From: an uncultured Bacteroidaceae bacterium
Lineage (GTDB): Bacteria > Bacteroidota > Bacteroidia > Bacteroidales > Bacteroidaceae
NCBI GenBank assembly: GCA_944321635.1
Contig: CALULY010000021.1
Span: 1 to 36,041, forward strand
Length of the DNA: 36,041 bases
Direction: 5' to 3'
Shown here in pieces: positions 24,581 through 34,194 of the stretch; within the stretch, counting starts at the first letter, position 1, and every line of letters begins with the position of its first letter. A model generated the notes under the pieces. The model was given only the letters and a program-made list of their open reading frames with translations, did not search any database and was not told the DNA's origin. The position numbers and the translations under genes were made by a program.

Positions 24581-26133
24581 TTGTTCTTGCCCCTGAGGGT
24601 CACGATGGGTATCATCACCTCCTCCATGGATATGCCCCCGTGCTGGAAGGTGTCCTTGTAGTAGGAGACGTAGTAGTTGTAGTTGTTAGGATAAGCAAAG
24701 AAGTCATTGCCCGTGGCGAACACATAGGCCGTTGACAGGTTGGGCGACGGGAGCTGCACCGTCTCGGGACGTTTGATCTCAAACACTTCCTTGGGGTTGT
24801 ACGACAAGTTCTTGCCCAGCTTGTAGCGCAGGTTGGTGTTGGTGTTTTTGTCGCCGACAATCTTGACCGGGTTGCTGACGTTGATCGAGCCGTGGTCGGT
24901 CGTCAGGACTATCGTGCAGTCGAGCCTCGACAAGGCGGCGAAAAGGTCGCGGACGGACGAGTGTTCAAACCACGAGCGGGTCAGGGAACGGTAGGCCGCC
25001 TCGTCGGAGGCCAGTTCGCGTATCATCTTGGATTCGGTGCGGGCGTGGGACATCATGTCGATGAAGTTGACGACAAGCACGTTCAGGTCGTTCTTCATCA
25101 ACGCTTGCAGCTGCGGCAAGAGTTTGTCCGCCCCGGGCGAATCATATATCTTGTTGTACGAATAGGTGTTGCGGCGGCGGTAACGTTCCATCAGCGTGCC
25201 AACGAGCTGTTCCTCGTTTAGGTTCTTTCCCTCGTCGTTGTCCTCATCCACCCACAATGACGGGTAGAGTTTGGCAATCTGCAACGGCATGAGCCCCGAG
25301 AAGATGGCGTTGCGGGCGTACTGCGTCGCCGTGGGCAGTATGCTGAAGTAAAGGCCCTCGTCCACGTAGAACATCTCGCCGAGCATCCCCGCCACCGACT
25401 TCCATTGGTCGTAGCGGAAGTTGTCCATGACGATGAGGAATACCTTCTCCCCTTTGTCTATGAGCGGGAACACGCACCGCTTCATCACATCGTGGCTCAT
25501 CAACGGTCGTGCGTCGGGGGAAGCTATCCAGTCGGCATAATTGGCGGCGACAAAGCGGGCGAACATCTTGTTGGCATCGGCTTTCTGCATCTTGACTATC
25601 TCGTCCATGCCGCCACCGACGCGCTCCAGCTCAAGTTCCCAGTAGGTGATCTGTTTGTAGAGTTCCTTCCACTGGTCGATGTCCAGCCTGTCGTTGATTT
25701 GCAGCCCGAGCTTGGTGAACGATTGCTGGTAGCCAGTCCTTGCCGCCTCGTTGATTATCTCGCGTTTGTGCAAGTTGTTTTTGATGGAAAGGAGGATCTG
25801 TTTCGGGTTGACGGGCTTGATGAGGTAGTCGCTTATCTTGGAGCCGATGGCCATGTCCATGATGTTCTCTTCCTCGCTCTTGGTGATCATCACGACGGGG
25901 AGCGAGGCATTCAGCTCCTTTATGCGCGACAAAGTTTCGAGACCGGAGAGGCCGGGCATGTTTTCATCCAGGAACACGAGGTCAAAGTCGCCTTGCTTGC
26001 ACAAGTCGAGAGCGTCGTAGCCGTTGGTTGCGGTCGTTATCTCATAGCCTTTGGACTCGATGAACATTATGTGGGGCCGCAAGAGGTCTATCTCGTCATC
26101 GACCCACAGTATTTTGCCGTTGTTAGCTTTCAT
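24577..26133 (-). CDS. porX: PorX: response regulator with PglZ-type phosphodiesterase domain
   Basis: PorX regulates type IX secretion in Bacteroidota that have it, and its PglZ domain has been reported to hydrolyse oligonucleotides. Numbering from 26133 (518 residues): receiver domain 1-120 with acidic pair D12-D13, phospho-acceptor D56, T84 and K106 (LIKP). A helical linker follows, then the PglZ/alkaline-phosphatase-like domain with [32 protein letters not shown] and [10 protein letters not shown]. All receiver residues are intact, so phosphorylation is expected, but no histidine kinase (PorY) is nearby. A TTG at 26139 overlaps the porW stop; the ATG at 26133 matches the family start. Confidence 0.92.
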   Translation of the reverse strand: MKANNGKILWVDDEIDLLRPHIMFIESKGYEITTATNGYDALDLCKQGDFDLVFLDENMPGLSGLETLSRIKELNASLPVVMITKSEEENIMDMAIGSKISDYLIKPVNPKQILLSIKNNLHKREIINEAARTGYQQSFTKLGLQINDRLDIDQWKELYKQITYWELELERVGGGMDEIVKMQKADANKMFARFVAANYADWIASPDARPLMSHDVMKRCVFPLIDKGEKVFLIVMDNFRYDQWKSVAGMLGEMFYVDEGLYFSILPTATQYARNAIFSGLMPLQIAKLYPSLWVDEDNDEGKNLNEEQLVGTLMERYRRRNTYSYNKIYDSPGADKLLPQLQALMKNDLNVLVVNFIDMMSHARTESKMIRELASDEAAYRSLTRSWFEHSSVRDLFAALSRLDCTIVLTTDHGSINVSNPVKIVGDKNTNTNLRYKLGKNLSYNPKEVFEIKRPETVQLPSPNLSTAYVFATGNDFFAYPNNYNYYVSYYKDTFQHGGISMEEVMIPIVTLRGKNK

Positions 26134-26135
26134 GA

Positions 26136-28985
26136 TCAATTAAGGAATATTTCTTCGTCTTGTACGTAATCCGACTCCTCGTAGAGCTCCTCCAGTTCGT
26201 CGTAGTCCGGCGTGTCGAAGATGATACCCTCAAACTCAGGCAACGGCAGGTTGGAGAACGTCTCCTTGAAGAACGCGTCGTAGTCGTCAAAGCTGTAATA
26301 GCGGTTGAGCAAATCAAAGTTGTGCCGCGAGATGATTAACGCCTTTATGCCGCTGAGCCGCCTTGCCATCTCCTCGTTGGAGTAGAGCAGCTGCCAGTAC
26401 TGCCGCGCCTCGTTGAAGTTGGTGAACTCCGACGTGACAAGCATCCTTATGCCGTTCTCCGTCTGGAACGAGAGGTCAAAGCTCTTGATGACAAAGCTGG
26501 AGAAGTTGTAGTTTGCCATCGTGAACAGCAGCATGTTTTCATCCACCTTGCCCGGTTCAAACGCGAGGACGAACAGGAACGAAGTGTTGCGCTCGTCGCT
26601 GAACCGCTCGACCTGGGTGGAATCACCCCCTTCGGCGTCCCAATCGACCTTGCGGCGCGACCAGATGGAGCCGAGCATCGCACCTTGCAATATCCTGCCA
26701 TCCTCGTTGCCCTTGAGTATGCCTTGGGCAATCTCCGTGATGTCGTTTTCCGGATAGTCCTGGACGATGGTCTTCAACAACTCAAGGAAAGTCTTCTGGT
26801 CTCCCTCATTAAGACGTGCCATGGCATAAAGGAACATGAACTTGGCACGGTGCTGCCCCATCGCATATTTGGTCGTGGACACCTCGTAGTTGTGCTTCAC
26901 GAGCTCCATGTCCCCGTCACGGAAGGCGTTGTAGGTCTCCGCATAGAGCGAATCCTCAAGGTGTTTGCCATAGCGGATGTTGTAAAGATAGTCGGGGTCT
27001 GACAACGTTAGGGCGTATTTGCTGTCAGGGAACAACGCGATCAACGTCGCCTTGGCCGCCTCGGCATCATCGGGCCTGCCCCATAACATATACATAAGGT
27101 ATAGGTTGTAGTAGACCTCATCCATCATCTCAAAGTCCGGGTACTGGGTGTAGAGACGCTCAAAGTTCGCCAATGAGTTGGGATAGTCCTCCAGCTTGTC
27201 CTTGTAGATCTTGCCGAGGTTGAACAATCCGTCCTTTATGATCTCATTCGATTCCGCTATCTGTTCCTCTGTCACGGGGATTTGCTGGAGGTAGTATTCG
27301 GGGTTCTTGTTGTCGAGTGCCGCCGTGTCGGCCGCTATGGTGTCGGTCAGCTCGATCGGGTTGCCGAGGCTGTCCGTCGGCTCGTCGTAGTTGTAGCCCA
27401 ACCCCTCGTCCATGTTGATGATGGTCTTGTTTGACCGTCGCCAATCGTCTTCGAGTTTCCTGCGTCCCCACTTCTTGACGAATTCGTTTTTACCTTGGGT
27501 AACGAGCTGTTGGTTATAGAAGTACCACGACTTGTCCCCCGTGTTTATTACCGGTGTCGTCTGTGATGACGGGCGGGCGGCGGCAAACTCGCCCATGTTC
27601 TCCTCCCTTTGCGCCATGAGCTTCTGTCGTTCCTCCTCCTTGCGTTGCTCCTCTTCCTGGCGTTTCACCTCCTCGATGATTTTGTTGATGATCTCAAGTT
27701 GCTTTTCCTTTGGCATCTTGGCGAGACGCTGGAGACTGTCTTGCAACGCCACTTCTTCGGCATAACCCACGAGTTCATCAAGGATCATCGAGCGTTTGTT
27801 GAGCTCGTCATAGCCCTCATAGTCCGACGTGAGCATCCCGAGCGCCTCCTGGTAGCACTCCTGGGCATCGCCGTACTCGTTCCTTGCCCAATAGAGGTCT
27901 CCAAGGCGCAGCAACAGCACACCCTTTTCAACCGAGGAGTTTTCGCTTTCCCGGCCTTTCTCATAACTCTCTATGGCTTGCACCGTGTCGTTGCGCCCAA
28001 GATGGATGTTGCCTATTGCATAGTAGATTTGCTCCATGAATTCCTTGTTCCTGCCCTGCTTGGCCATGCGGTTCATCTGCTTGAGGGCTTTGGGGATCTC
28101 GCTTGAAGGGATGACTTCGGTCTGGCGTATTTTGGCGTTCAGCGTGAGTTCGTACTTGGCATTGAGCTTGGCAGACTGCCCGTAAGCGGCGTAAGCCCCG
28201 GCATTGTCGCCCAAATGCTGCTTGGCTTGCCCGATGATGTAGTAGAGGCGCGCTTTCTGCAATTTGTTCCTCTCCCTCTTGGCAGTGCTTTCGAGGTAAG
28301 GGAGAGCCTCCTGGAAACGCCCCTGCCGCAACAGCAGGTTGCCCATCGCCGCCCTGTACTGCCCCGTAGCGCTGGCAGGCAAGCTGTCGTTGTTGGCTTT
28401 GTTCAACAAATCCTCGGAGTCATAGAACCAGTCCAACTGCGAATAGCATTCAGCCAACCACAAATCAGCCTCGGTCCTCACCTCGTCGTCGTTGGAATAG
28501 AGCCTCGACACGTAAGAGAATGTCGATGCAGCCTCGGTGAAGTCGCCCGTCTGGAACTGCGCCTTGCCCATCAGCAACCAAGCGTGCTTGAGGAAAGGGT
28601 TGAACTCCTTGCTGGCAAGCCATTTCCTGTACTGCGGGTTGCGGCTCTTGTTGGGGTTCTTCTTCGGCCTTTTCTTTATGGAATGGAGCTTGATGGCCTT
28701 CTGCGACTTCTCGATGGCGATGTCAAAGTTGCCCTTGCCCAGCCCCGCGCTCTTCTTGTTGCCTATGGGGTACATGGGGATCTGCTCAAGGTACAAGTCC
28801 TCGTTGCCCTCGCCCAGCTCCTTCACACCGGCTTTGTAGGCCTCGTTGCCGTTGAAGTAGATGTTGAACCGCGCAGTCATGGCATGATAGAACCGCGAGA
28901 GCCCGGTGTTTTTCTTGGTGGAACAACCAACGAGCCCCGCAGCAAGCAACACGAGCAACAATATGTAGATATGCGATCTCCTCAT
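26136..28985 (-). CDS. porW: PorW/SprE-like TPR lipoprotein
   Basis: PorW (SprE in gliding bacteria) is an outer-membrane-associated lipoprotein needed for type IX secretion. The 949-residue protein has a lipobox with C21 (LLAAGLVGC) followed by Ser. SRFYHAMTARFNIYFNGNEAY near the mature N-terminus is strongly family-like. Many TPR-type helices follow (about residues 120-400 and 570-740), separated by a charged coiled-coil stretch near 430-470 rich in Glu, Arg and Lys. A C-terminal region after about 790 ends in acidic residues. It starts 38 nt after the permease gene with no clear promoter and runs directly into porX. Confidence 0.88.
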   Translation of the reverse strand: MRRSHIYILLLVLLAAGLVGCSTKKNTGLSRFYHAMTARFNIYFNGNEAYKAGVKELGEGNEDLYLEQIPMYPIGNKKSAGLGKGNFDIAIEKSQKAIKLHSIKKRPKKNPNKSRNPQYRKWLASKEFNPFLKHAWLLMGKAQFQTGDFTEAASTFSYVSRLYSNDDEVRTEADLWLAECYSQLDWFYDSEDLLNKANNDSLPASATGQYRAAMGNLLLRQGRFQEALPYLESTAKRERNKLQKARLYYIIGQAKQHLGDNAGAYAAYGQSAKLNAKYELTLNAKIRQTEVIPSSEIPKALKQMNRMAKQGRNKEFMEQIYYAIGNIHLGRNDTVQAIESYEKGRESENSSVEKGVLLLRLGDLYWARNEYGDAQECYQEALGMLTSDYEGYDELNKRSMILDELVGYAEEVALQDSLQRLAKMPKEKQLEIINKIIEEVKRQEEEQRKEEERQKLMAQREENMGEFAAARPSSQTTPVINTGDKSWYFYNQQLVTQGKNEFVKKWGRRKLEDDWRRSNKTIINMDEGLGYNYDEPTDSLGNPIELTDTIAADTAALDNKNPEYYLQQIPVTEEQIAESNEIIKDGLFNLGKIYKDKLEDYPNSLANFERLYTQYPDFEMMDEVYYNLYLMYMLWGRPDDAEAAKATLIALFPDSKYALTLSDPDYLYNIRYGKHLEDSLYAETYNAFRDGDMELVKHNYEVSTTKYAMGQHRAKFMFLYAMARLNEGDQKTFLELLKTIVQDYPENDITEIAQGILKGNEDGRILQGAMLGSIWSRRKVDWDAEGGDSTQVERFSDERNTSFLFVLAFEPGKVDENMLLFTMANYNFSSFVIKSFDLSFQTENGIRMLVTSEFTNFNEARQYWQLLYSNEEMARRLSGIKALIISRHNFDLLNRYYSFDDYDAFFKETFSNLPLPEFEGIIFDTPDYDELEELYEESDYVQDEEIFLN

Positions 28986-29023
28986 GCCTGGCTTTCTTAG
29001 ATATAAACAGCGAAACCGCCGTT

Positions 29024-29845
29024 TTATTGCCTCCTACCGCAACCCCTCAAGGCAAGGCGCGAGACGAGATAGATGATTATGGAGACAAAGACTATGGACG
29101 TCCCCGACGGGATGTTCCACCAGTAGGACAAGGCAAGCCCCCCGATGCAGGCAGCAAAGCCAACGGCGATCGACAGGATGATGATGCGTGTGTAGTCCCT
29201 GGTGAACAGTGATGCCGTCATCGTCGGCACCGTCAGCATCGAGAGCGTCAGGACTATGCCGGCGATGCGTATGCACGAGACGACTGCAAGCGAGACCGCC
29301 ACGACCGCCAGATAGTTGAACACCGTCACCGGCAACTTGAGCGACGCGGCATATTCCTCATCGAATGCCACCAGCACGATCAACCGCCTGAACATGGCGT
29401 ATGCCGCCACCACCGCCACGGCAAGGACGGCAAGGAATGCCAAATCACCCTCCTGTATCGTCAAGATGTTGCCAAAGAGGTAAACGGTCAAATCCGGCAC
29501 ATATCCCGGCGTGAGGTAACTGAACATCACACCGACCGACATCCCGAATGTCCACACCATCGCTATCGCCGAGTCCTCCCTCACGTCGCGCCGCCCGGCG
29601 AGCCACTCGATGCCAAGGGCTGACAAGATGGCAAAGACCGACGCGCCGAAGATGGGCGGCAAACCGAGGTAAAGCCCCAGCCCGACACCACCGAGCGACG
29701 AATGCGTGATGCCGCCGCTGATGAACAGCATCCGTTTAGTCACCACATACGTCCCCACCAGGCCGCACACCACCGATGCCAGGAGGCAACCGATGATGGC
29801 ATATTGGAAAAAAGTGTAAGAAAGCAATTCCATCACAACATTCAT
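29024..29845 (-). CDS. Metal ABC transporter permease, ZnuB/ABC-3 family
   Basis: This 273-residue inner-membrane permease moves a divalent metal such as Zn2+ or Mn2+. It has about eight hydrophobic helices and the family features LFISGGITHSSLGGVGLG, DSAIAMVWTFGMSVGV and RIAGIVLTLSMLTVPTMTA. No ATPase or binding-protein gene is adjacent, so the partner subunits are elsewhere. The start at 29845 overlaps the stop of the upstream small gene as ATGA. Metal specificity cannot be read from the sequence. Confidence 0.92.
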   Translation of the reverse strand: MNVVMELLSYTFFQYAIIGCLLASVVCGLVGTYVVTKRMLFISGGITHSSLGGVGLGLYLGLPPIFGASVFAILSALGIEWLAGRRDVREDSAIAMVWTFGMSVGVMFSYLTPGYVPDLTVYLFGNILTIQEGDLAFLAVLAVAVVAAYAMFRRLIVLVAFDEEYAASLKLPVTVFNYLAVVAVSLAVVSCIRIAGIVLTLSMLTVPTMTASLFTRDYTRIIILSIAVGFAACIGGLALSYWWNIPSGTSIVFVSIIIYLVSRLALRGCGRRQ

Positions 29846-30243
29846 TTGCGCGTGCCTGCAAACCGATGCTCGCCCACAATCAGCAACACCTCGCCCCGCA
29901 ACTGGTCAGGCAGCTCGATGCCACGCAACTGCAAGCTGCGGCACCAACCCGGCACGTCGTCCTCGGACATGGTATAGAGCACGTCCCTGAACTCCTCGGC
30001 CTGCTCGTCCGTATAGTCGCCGGCCGCCACGCCGCGATAACGGTCGAGCTCCTCGTCGTCATAGTACTCGACACGCCTGCTCACACCCGCCAGCAAGCTG
30101 TCCCGCTCGCACACGGCGTGCTGGCCGCAGCACTCGCCGTCAACCGGCGCGGGCTGCTCCTCGCCGCCACTGACGTGCCTGCGCAGCCAGACGATGCAGG
30201 CAAACACCGCCGCGACGGCGGCCAGAGCTATCAACCAGACCAT
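29842..30243 (-). CDS. Small membrane-anchored protein of unknown function
   Basis: This 133-residue protein has one N-terminal transmembrane helix (MVWLIALAAVAAVFACIVWL), a basic stop-transfer segment and an acidic cytoplasmic part. It contains CCGQHAVCERD and then VEYYDDEELDRYRG, a pattern I recall from conserved small proteins next to ZnuB-like permeases in Bacteroides. The two closely spaced Cys groups could bind metal, which would fit the neighbour, but this is inference. The frame is open to 30555, but the promoter at 30265-30295 and the hydrophobic start place it at 30243. Confidence 0.7.
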   Translation of the reverse strand: MVWLIALAAVAAVFACIVWLRRHVSGGEEQPAPVDGECCGQHAVCERDSLLAGVSRRVEYYDDEELDRYRGVAAGDYTDEQAEEFRDVLYTMSEDDVPGWCRSLQLRGIELPDQLRGEVLLIVGEHRFAGTRK

Positions 30244-30264
30244 CAGCACTTGATTTTGGAGGGT

Positions 30265-30295
30265 CAAAGATAGCGCGATTAACTGCCACAAGCAA
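30265..30295 (-). promoter_or_regulatory. Promoter of the permease-porW-porX-tsaE run
   Basis: TTG (30295-30293) and an exact TATCTTTG (30272-30265) on the minus strand are 20 bp apart. It is the last clear promoter before the run of six closely spaced minus-strand genes ending at 23916. Confidence 0.65.
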
Positions 30296-30381
30296 GACCA
30301 TTGAGGCAAAAGCCTCCCACCCGCGCGGCGGCGCCATCCGACCCATTTGCAAAAGACATCAGACCATTCGCGCCAAGACAT

Positions 30382-30427
30382 CCTTTGTAAGTGACAGTTA
30401 CAACCTTTGTAAGTCACATTTACAAAG
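30382..30427. promoter_or_regulatory. Tandem operator-like dyads upstream of clpB
   Basis: Two dyads of the form TTTGTAA-N7-TTACAA lie end to end (30382-30403 and 30404-30427). Their starts are 22 bp apart, about two helical turns. The repeat is typical of a dimeric repressor or activator bound to one face of DNA. The regulator is unknown. It is roughly 180 bp before clpB and 140 bp before the divergent promoter. Confidence 0.6.
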
Positions 30428-30608
30428 CACCCTTTCGCCAAGACCATGCAATGCCGCGCGGGCAAAGGTGCGATGCCGTCCCCACAGCGTCCCACCACCC
30501 GGCCGGGTAGTGCTGACAAAATGTCACCCGCAAGGCGCATTTCGCCCCGTGGCATATTTGTTGAACATCATGGAGTGAAACCTTAAAAGAAAGAAAGGAG
30601 AACATTAT
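30428..30608. other. clpB leader region
   Basis: No gene is evident. A -7-like CATATTTG (one mismatch) lies about 50 bp upstream of clpB, and AAGAAAGGAG just before the ATG is a good ribosome-binding site by the standards of this phylum. No HrcA/CIRCE element was seen. Confidence 0.45.
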
Positions 30609-33197
30609 ATGAATTTCAACAACTTCACAATCAAATCACAAGAGGCGATACAGCACGCCGTTGACCTCGTGCAACAGCGCGGCCAGCAACAGATCGAGCC
30701 GCCACACCTCTTCATGGGAGTGATGCACAGCGGCGAAAACGTCGTCAAGTACATCTTCCAGAAACTCAACGTCAACACCAACCTCATCATGGGCGCGGTG
30801 GAGAAGGAGATACAAAAGTGCCCGAAAGTCACGGGCGGCGAACCCTATCTCAGCCGTGAAGCCAACGAAGTGCTGCAACAAGCAGTGGACTTGGCAAGCA
30901 AGATGCAGGACGAGTACGTCACGTTGGAGCACATCATCCTGGCACTCTTCCGCACAAACAACGCCGTCTCACGCATAATGAAAGACGCCGGGGTAAGCGA
31001 AAAGGAACTCAAGATGGCCATCGACGAACTGCGCGGCGGGCAAAAAGCCACGTCCAAGTCATCGGAGGAGAACTACCAGTCGCTGAGCAAATATGCCATC
31101 GACCTCAACGACGCGGCACGCAACGGCAAGCTCGACCCGGTCATAGGCCGTGACGAGGAGATCCGACGCGTGTTGCAGATCCTGAGCCGACGGACGAAGA
31201 ACAACCCTATCCTCATCGGTGAACCGGGAACTGGTAAAACAGCCATCGTCGAAGGCCTCGCCCAGAGGATCGTGCGGGGAGACGTGCCGGAAAACTTGAA
31301 GCACAAACAGATCTACTCCCTCGACATGGGAGCGTTGGTCGCCGGGGCTAAGTACAAAGGAGAGTTTGAGGAACGCCTCAAGTCGGTCATCAACGAGGTG
31401 GTCAAAGCCAATGGCGACATAATCCTCTTCATCGACGAGATACACACCCTCGTCGGCGCAGGCAAAGGCGAAGGCGCGATGGACGCGGCCAACATCCTCA
31501 AGCCGGCACTTGCCCGTGGCGAACTGAGAGCGATAGGCGCGACGACCTTGGACGAGTACCAGAAATATTTTGAAAAGGACAAGGCCCTGGAACGTCGTTT
31601 CCAGACCGTGCAAGTCGATGAGCCGGACACGCTGAGCACCATCTCAATCCTGCGAGGGCTGAAGGAAAAGTACGAGACGCACCACCACGTCCGCATCAAG
31701 GATGATGCCATCATCGCCGCCGTCGAACTGAGCAACCGTTACATCACCAACCGTTACCTGCCGGACAAGGCCATTGACCTGATGGACGAGGCGGCAGCAA
31801 GGCTGAGGATGGAGATAGACTCAGTGCCGGAGGAAATCGACGAGACCGACAGGAAGATCAAACAGCTGGAGATAGAGCGCGAAGCCATCAAACGTGAGAA
31901 CGACGAGGCGAAAGTGTCGGAGCTCACCAAGGAAATCGAGGAACTCAAAGAAATCGAGAAAGCCGCACGAGCCAAATGGCAAAGCGAGAAAGCCTTGGTC
32001 AACAAGATACAAAAGAACAAGGCGGACATCGAGGATCTCAAGTTCCAAGCCGAGAAGGCGGAGCGTGAGGGTGACTATGGCAAGGTGGCGGAGATACGTT
32101 ACGGCAAGATCAAACAACTTGAGGACGAAATCTCCGCAACGCAGCAAAAGTTGCACGAGACCCAGGGCGGCAATGCCATGATCAAGGAGGAAGTTGACTC
32201 CGAGGACATCGCAGCCGTCGTATCCAAATGGACTGGCATCCCGGTGACAAAGATGCTCCAGAGCGAGAGGGAGAAGCTGTTGCACCTTGAGGATGAGCTG
32301 CACAAACGCATCGTCGGCCAGGACGAGGCCATCCGTGCCGTTGCCGATGCAGTGCGCCGCAGCCGTGCAGGGCTGCAAGACCCCAAGCGACCTATCGGTT
32401 CGTTCATCTTCCTCGGCACGACGGGTGTCGGCAAGACGGAGCTGGCAAAGGCATTGGCAGAATTCCTCTTCGATGACGAGACTATGATGACGAGGATAGA
32501 CATGAGCGAGTACCAGGAGAAGCACTCCGTCTCGCGTCTTGTCGGTGCGCCTCCGGGATACGTAGGCTACGACGAGGGCGGACAGCTGACAGAGGCGATA
32601 AGGCGCAAGCCCTACTCTGTCGTGCTCTTCGACGAGATTGAGAAGGCGCATCCCGACGTGTTCAACATCCTGCTTCAGGTGCTTGACGACGGGCGTCTGA
32701 CGGACAACAAGGGACGGACGGTCAACTTCAAGAACACAATAATAATAATGACCTCCAACCTCGGCAGCCAGTACATAGAGGAGCAGCTCAAGGGTCTGAC
32801 CGCCCAAAACAAGGAGCGGTTGGTCGAGGAGACGAAGAACAAAGTGGTGGATATGCTCAAGAAGACCATCCGCCCCGAGTTCCTCAACAGGATTGACGAC
32901 ATCATCATGTTCCTGCCGCTGGACAAGGAGCAAGTGCAACAGATAGTGCGCCTCCAGATAGGCGGCATCAAGAAGATGCTTGCCTCCAACGGCATCGACC
33001 TGGAGTTGACCGACCAGGCGATAGACTTCCTCGCTACTGTGGGCTACGAGCCGGAGTTCGGCGCACGACCCGTCAAGCGTGCCATACAGAACTATGTGCT
33101 CAACGACCTCTCCAAGCGCATCCTTGCACAGGAGATTGACAAGGACAAGCCTATCACGGTGGACATGGAGGGCGACCATCTGGTCTTCAAGAACTGA
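30609..33197 (+). CDS. clpB: ATP-dependent protein disaggregase ClpB
   Basis: ClpB rescues aggregated proteins together with DnaK. The 862-residue protein has a Clp N-domain (1-150), a first AAA+ domain with Walker A GEPGTGKT (204-211) and [17 protein letters not shown], the long charged middle coiled coil (about 405-525) that distinguishes ClpB from ClpA or ClpC, and a second AAA+ domain with GTTGVGKTE (about 603). [10 protein letters not shown] follows near the C-terminus. All motifs are intact. It stands alone, with an intrinsic terminator after it and tandem dyads in front, consistent with stress or effector control. Confidence 0.97.
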   Translation: MNFNNFTIKSQEAIQHAVDLVQQRGQQQIEPPHLFMGVMHSGENVVKYIFQKLNVNTNLIMGAVEKEIQKCPKVTGGEPYLSREANEVLQQAVDLASKMQDEYVTLEHIILALFRTNNAVSRIMKDAGVSEKELKMAIDELRGGQKATSKSSEENYQSLSKYAIDLNDAARNGKLDPVIGRDEEIRRVLQILSRRTKNNPILIGEPGTGKTAIVEGLAQRIVRGDVPENLKHKQIYSLDMGALVAGAKYKGEFEERLKSVINEVVKANGDIILFIDEIHTLVGAGKGEGAMDAANILKPALARGELRAIGATTLDEYQKYFEKDKALERRFQTVQVDEPDTLSTISILRGLKEKYETHHHVRIKDDAIIAAVELSNRYITNRYLPDKAIDLMDEAAARLRMEIDSVPEEIDETDRKIKQLEIEREAIKRENDEAKVSELTKEIEELKEIEKAARAKWQSEKALVNKIQKNKADIEDLKFQAEKAEREGDYGKVAEIRYGKIKQLEDEISATQQKLHETQGGNAMIKEEVDSEDIAAVVSKWTGIPVTKMLQSEREKLLHLEDELHKRIVGQDEAIRAVADAVRRSRAGLQDPKRPIGSFIFLGTTGVGKTELAKALAEFLFDDETMMTRIDMSEYQEKHSVSRLVGAPPGYVGYDEGGQLTEAIRRKPYSVVLFDEIEKAHPDVFNILLQVLDDGRLTDNKGRTVNFKNTIIIMTSNLGSQYIEEQLKGLTAQNKERLVEETKNKVVDMLKKTIRPEFLNRIDDIIMFLPLDKEQVQQIVRLQIGGIKKMLASNGIDLELTDQAIDFLATVGYEPEFGARPVKRAIQNYVLNDLSKRILAQEIDKDKPITVDMEGDHLVFKN

Positions 33198-33225
33198 CCA
33201 CGCACACACAGTTTCCATGATTTTG

Positions 33226-33265
33226 GAGGGTGGGCAATCGACACTGATTGCTTGCCCTCTTTTTT
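33226..33265 (+). terminator. clpB terminator
   Basis: A 14-bp imperfect stem (33226-33239 and 33246-33259, mostly G-T wobble deviations) with a 6-nt loop is followed by six Ts, a clear intrinsic terminator. Confidence 0.8.
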
Positions 33266-33292
33266 AGCATCTTATGTTTCAATCATATACAA

Positions 33293-33586
33293 TTATGACT
33301 TACATTTGCAGCATCCAATCCACGCCGTGTCCGGTATCTCCGGGCAAATAGGTGTGGGTGGGATGACATATATGAGAAAGGCGTTTACTTGACGCTTTGT
33401 CTTTGGCGACTCGAAAACTTCGCAACTTTTCAAATCACTGTCAAAGGGCAAGGCAACGGTAGATGTCCATTGGGATATGTTCAACAGACAGCCAATGTTG
33501 TATCCATGGCATAGCTCATGGACGACATGGCTGGTGTACATATCGGCGTGGGCTTCTGCGTTGCTCGTTCTGACAGTGATGGGCAA
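33293..33586 (-). CDS. Possible gene fragment with an HExxH motif
   Basis: A 97-codon frame from a TTG reads like natural protein and contains VVHELCHGYNIG, an HExxH zinc-protease-like motif. The open frame continues upstream to a stop at 33716-33718 with more plausible residues (LSLVPQLEAFALPITV) but no ATG. No minus-strand promoter is visible. It could be a 5'-truncated remnant, or chance antisense of an RNA gene. The lack of the usual third zinc ligand spacing argues against an active zincin. Confidence 0.3.
   Translation of the reverse strand: MPITVRTSNAEAHADMYTSHVVHELCHGYNIGCLLNISQWTSTVALPFDSDLKSCEVFESPKTKRQVNAFLIYVIPPTPICPEIPDTAWIGCCKCKS
33301..33308 (+). promoter_or_regulatory. -7 box in the clpB downstream gap
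   Basis: TACATTTG followed by C is an exact -7 match. TTTC about 20 bp upstream is a near-match to the -33 element. It would start a plus-strand transcript near 33315 running toward the hairpin at 33604-33641. Confidence 0.4.
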
Positions 33587-33603
33587 TGCGAAGGCCTCGA
33601 GTT

Positions 33604-33641
33604 GCGGGACGAGTGACAGTGACAGACTCCCGCGCTTTTTT
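33604..33641 (+). terminator. Possible terminator before the P-loop gene
   Basis: GCGGGA (33604-33609) and TCCCGC (33628-33633) form a 6-bp stem with an 18-nt loop, followed shortly by six Ts. With the -7 box at 33301 it would bound a plus-strand transcript of about 320 nt. Confidence 0.4.
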
Positions 33642-33717
33642 GTATATGTACTTTTCCGGTTAATTGTTATTGACCTTGGGCGGGGTCTGCCAAGGATTGT
33701 AAAAACACTAATCGTTT

Positions 33718-34194
33718 ATGAAGACAATCGTGGCAATCTCGTCCACCGGACAGAGAGGCAAGACAAGCTCAATCGTAGAGCTGTCAAAGAACATCCCATG
33801 GGAGGAAGCGCCGGAGTATTACGACTATGACGGCAATCTCATTGACAAGCCTGCCGGGGGCTGGGTCCTGTGCCGTGGCAAGTACAGGGGCAAGATGGTA
33901 GGCCTCTCCAGCGAGGGGGACACTTGGGGATTCGTCAACAGCGGACTCCGCATCCTCACCGAAGAATTCAGCAAAGACATCAATGTCATCGTGGCCGCCT
34001 GCCGCACCAAGGGCAGTTCGCCCGGCGCAATCCGTCAAGTGGCTTGGGAACACCGCTATGAGATGGTGTGGACATCGCACTATCGCGGCACTACACCCGA
34101 CAACGACAACAGCCCCGTGCTGAGCAACGGCACCGACCTCAACGACATCTTCGAAGAAAACATGTTGAACCTCATAAAAGAATTATTAAAATGA
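33718..34194 (+). CDS. Small P-loop-like protein of unknown function
   Basis: I do not recognise this 158-residue protein. It starts MKTIVAISSTGQRGKTSS, close to a Walker A loop except that Ser9 stands where Ala or Gly is usual. VIVAACRTKGSSPGAIR in the middle could be a Walker B-like strand plus loop. There is no signal peptide, so it is predicted cytoplasmic and may bind a nucleotide. Its stop overlaps the start of the secreted GLUG protein as ATGA, so the two are probably translationally coupled. No clear promoter is visible upstream. Confidence 0.75.
   Translation: MKTIVAISSTGQRGKTSSIVELSKNIPWEEAPEYYDYDGNLIDKPAGGWVLCRGKYRGKMVGLSSEGDTWGFVNSGLRILTEEFSKDINVIVAACRTKGSSPGAIRQVAWEHRYEMVWTSHYRGTTPDNDNSPVLSNGTDLNDIFEENMLNLIKELLK

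Noticed and set aside
33315-33640. tmRNA, RNase P RNA or 6S RNA in the gap after clpB
   Set aside because: I could not find the tRNA-like ends, the conserved P RNA core or a 6S-like long bubble hairpin.
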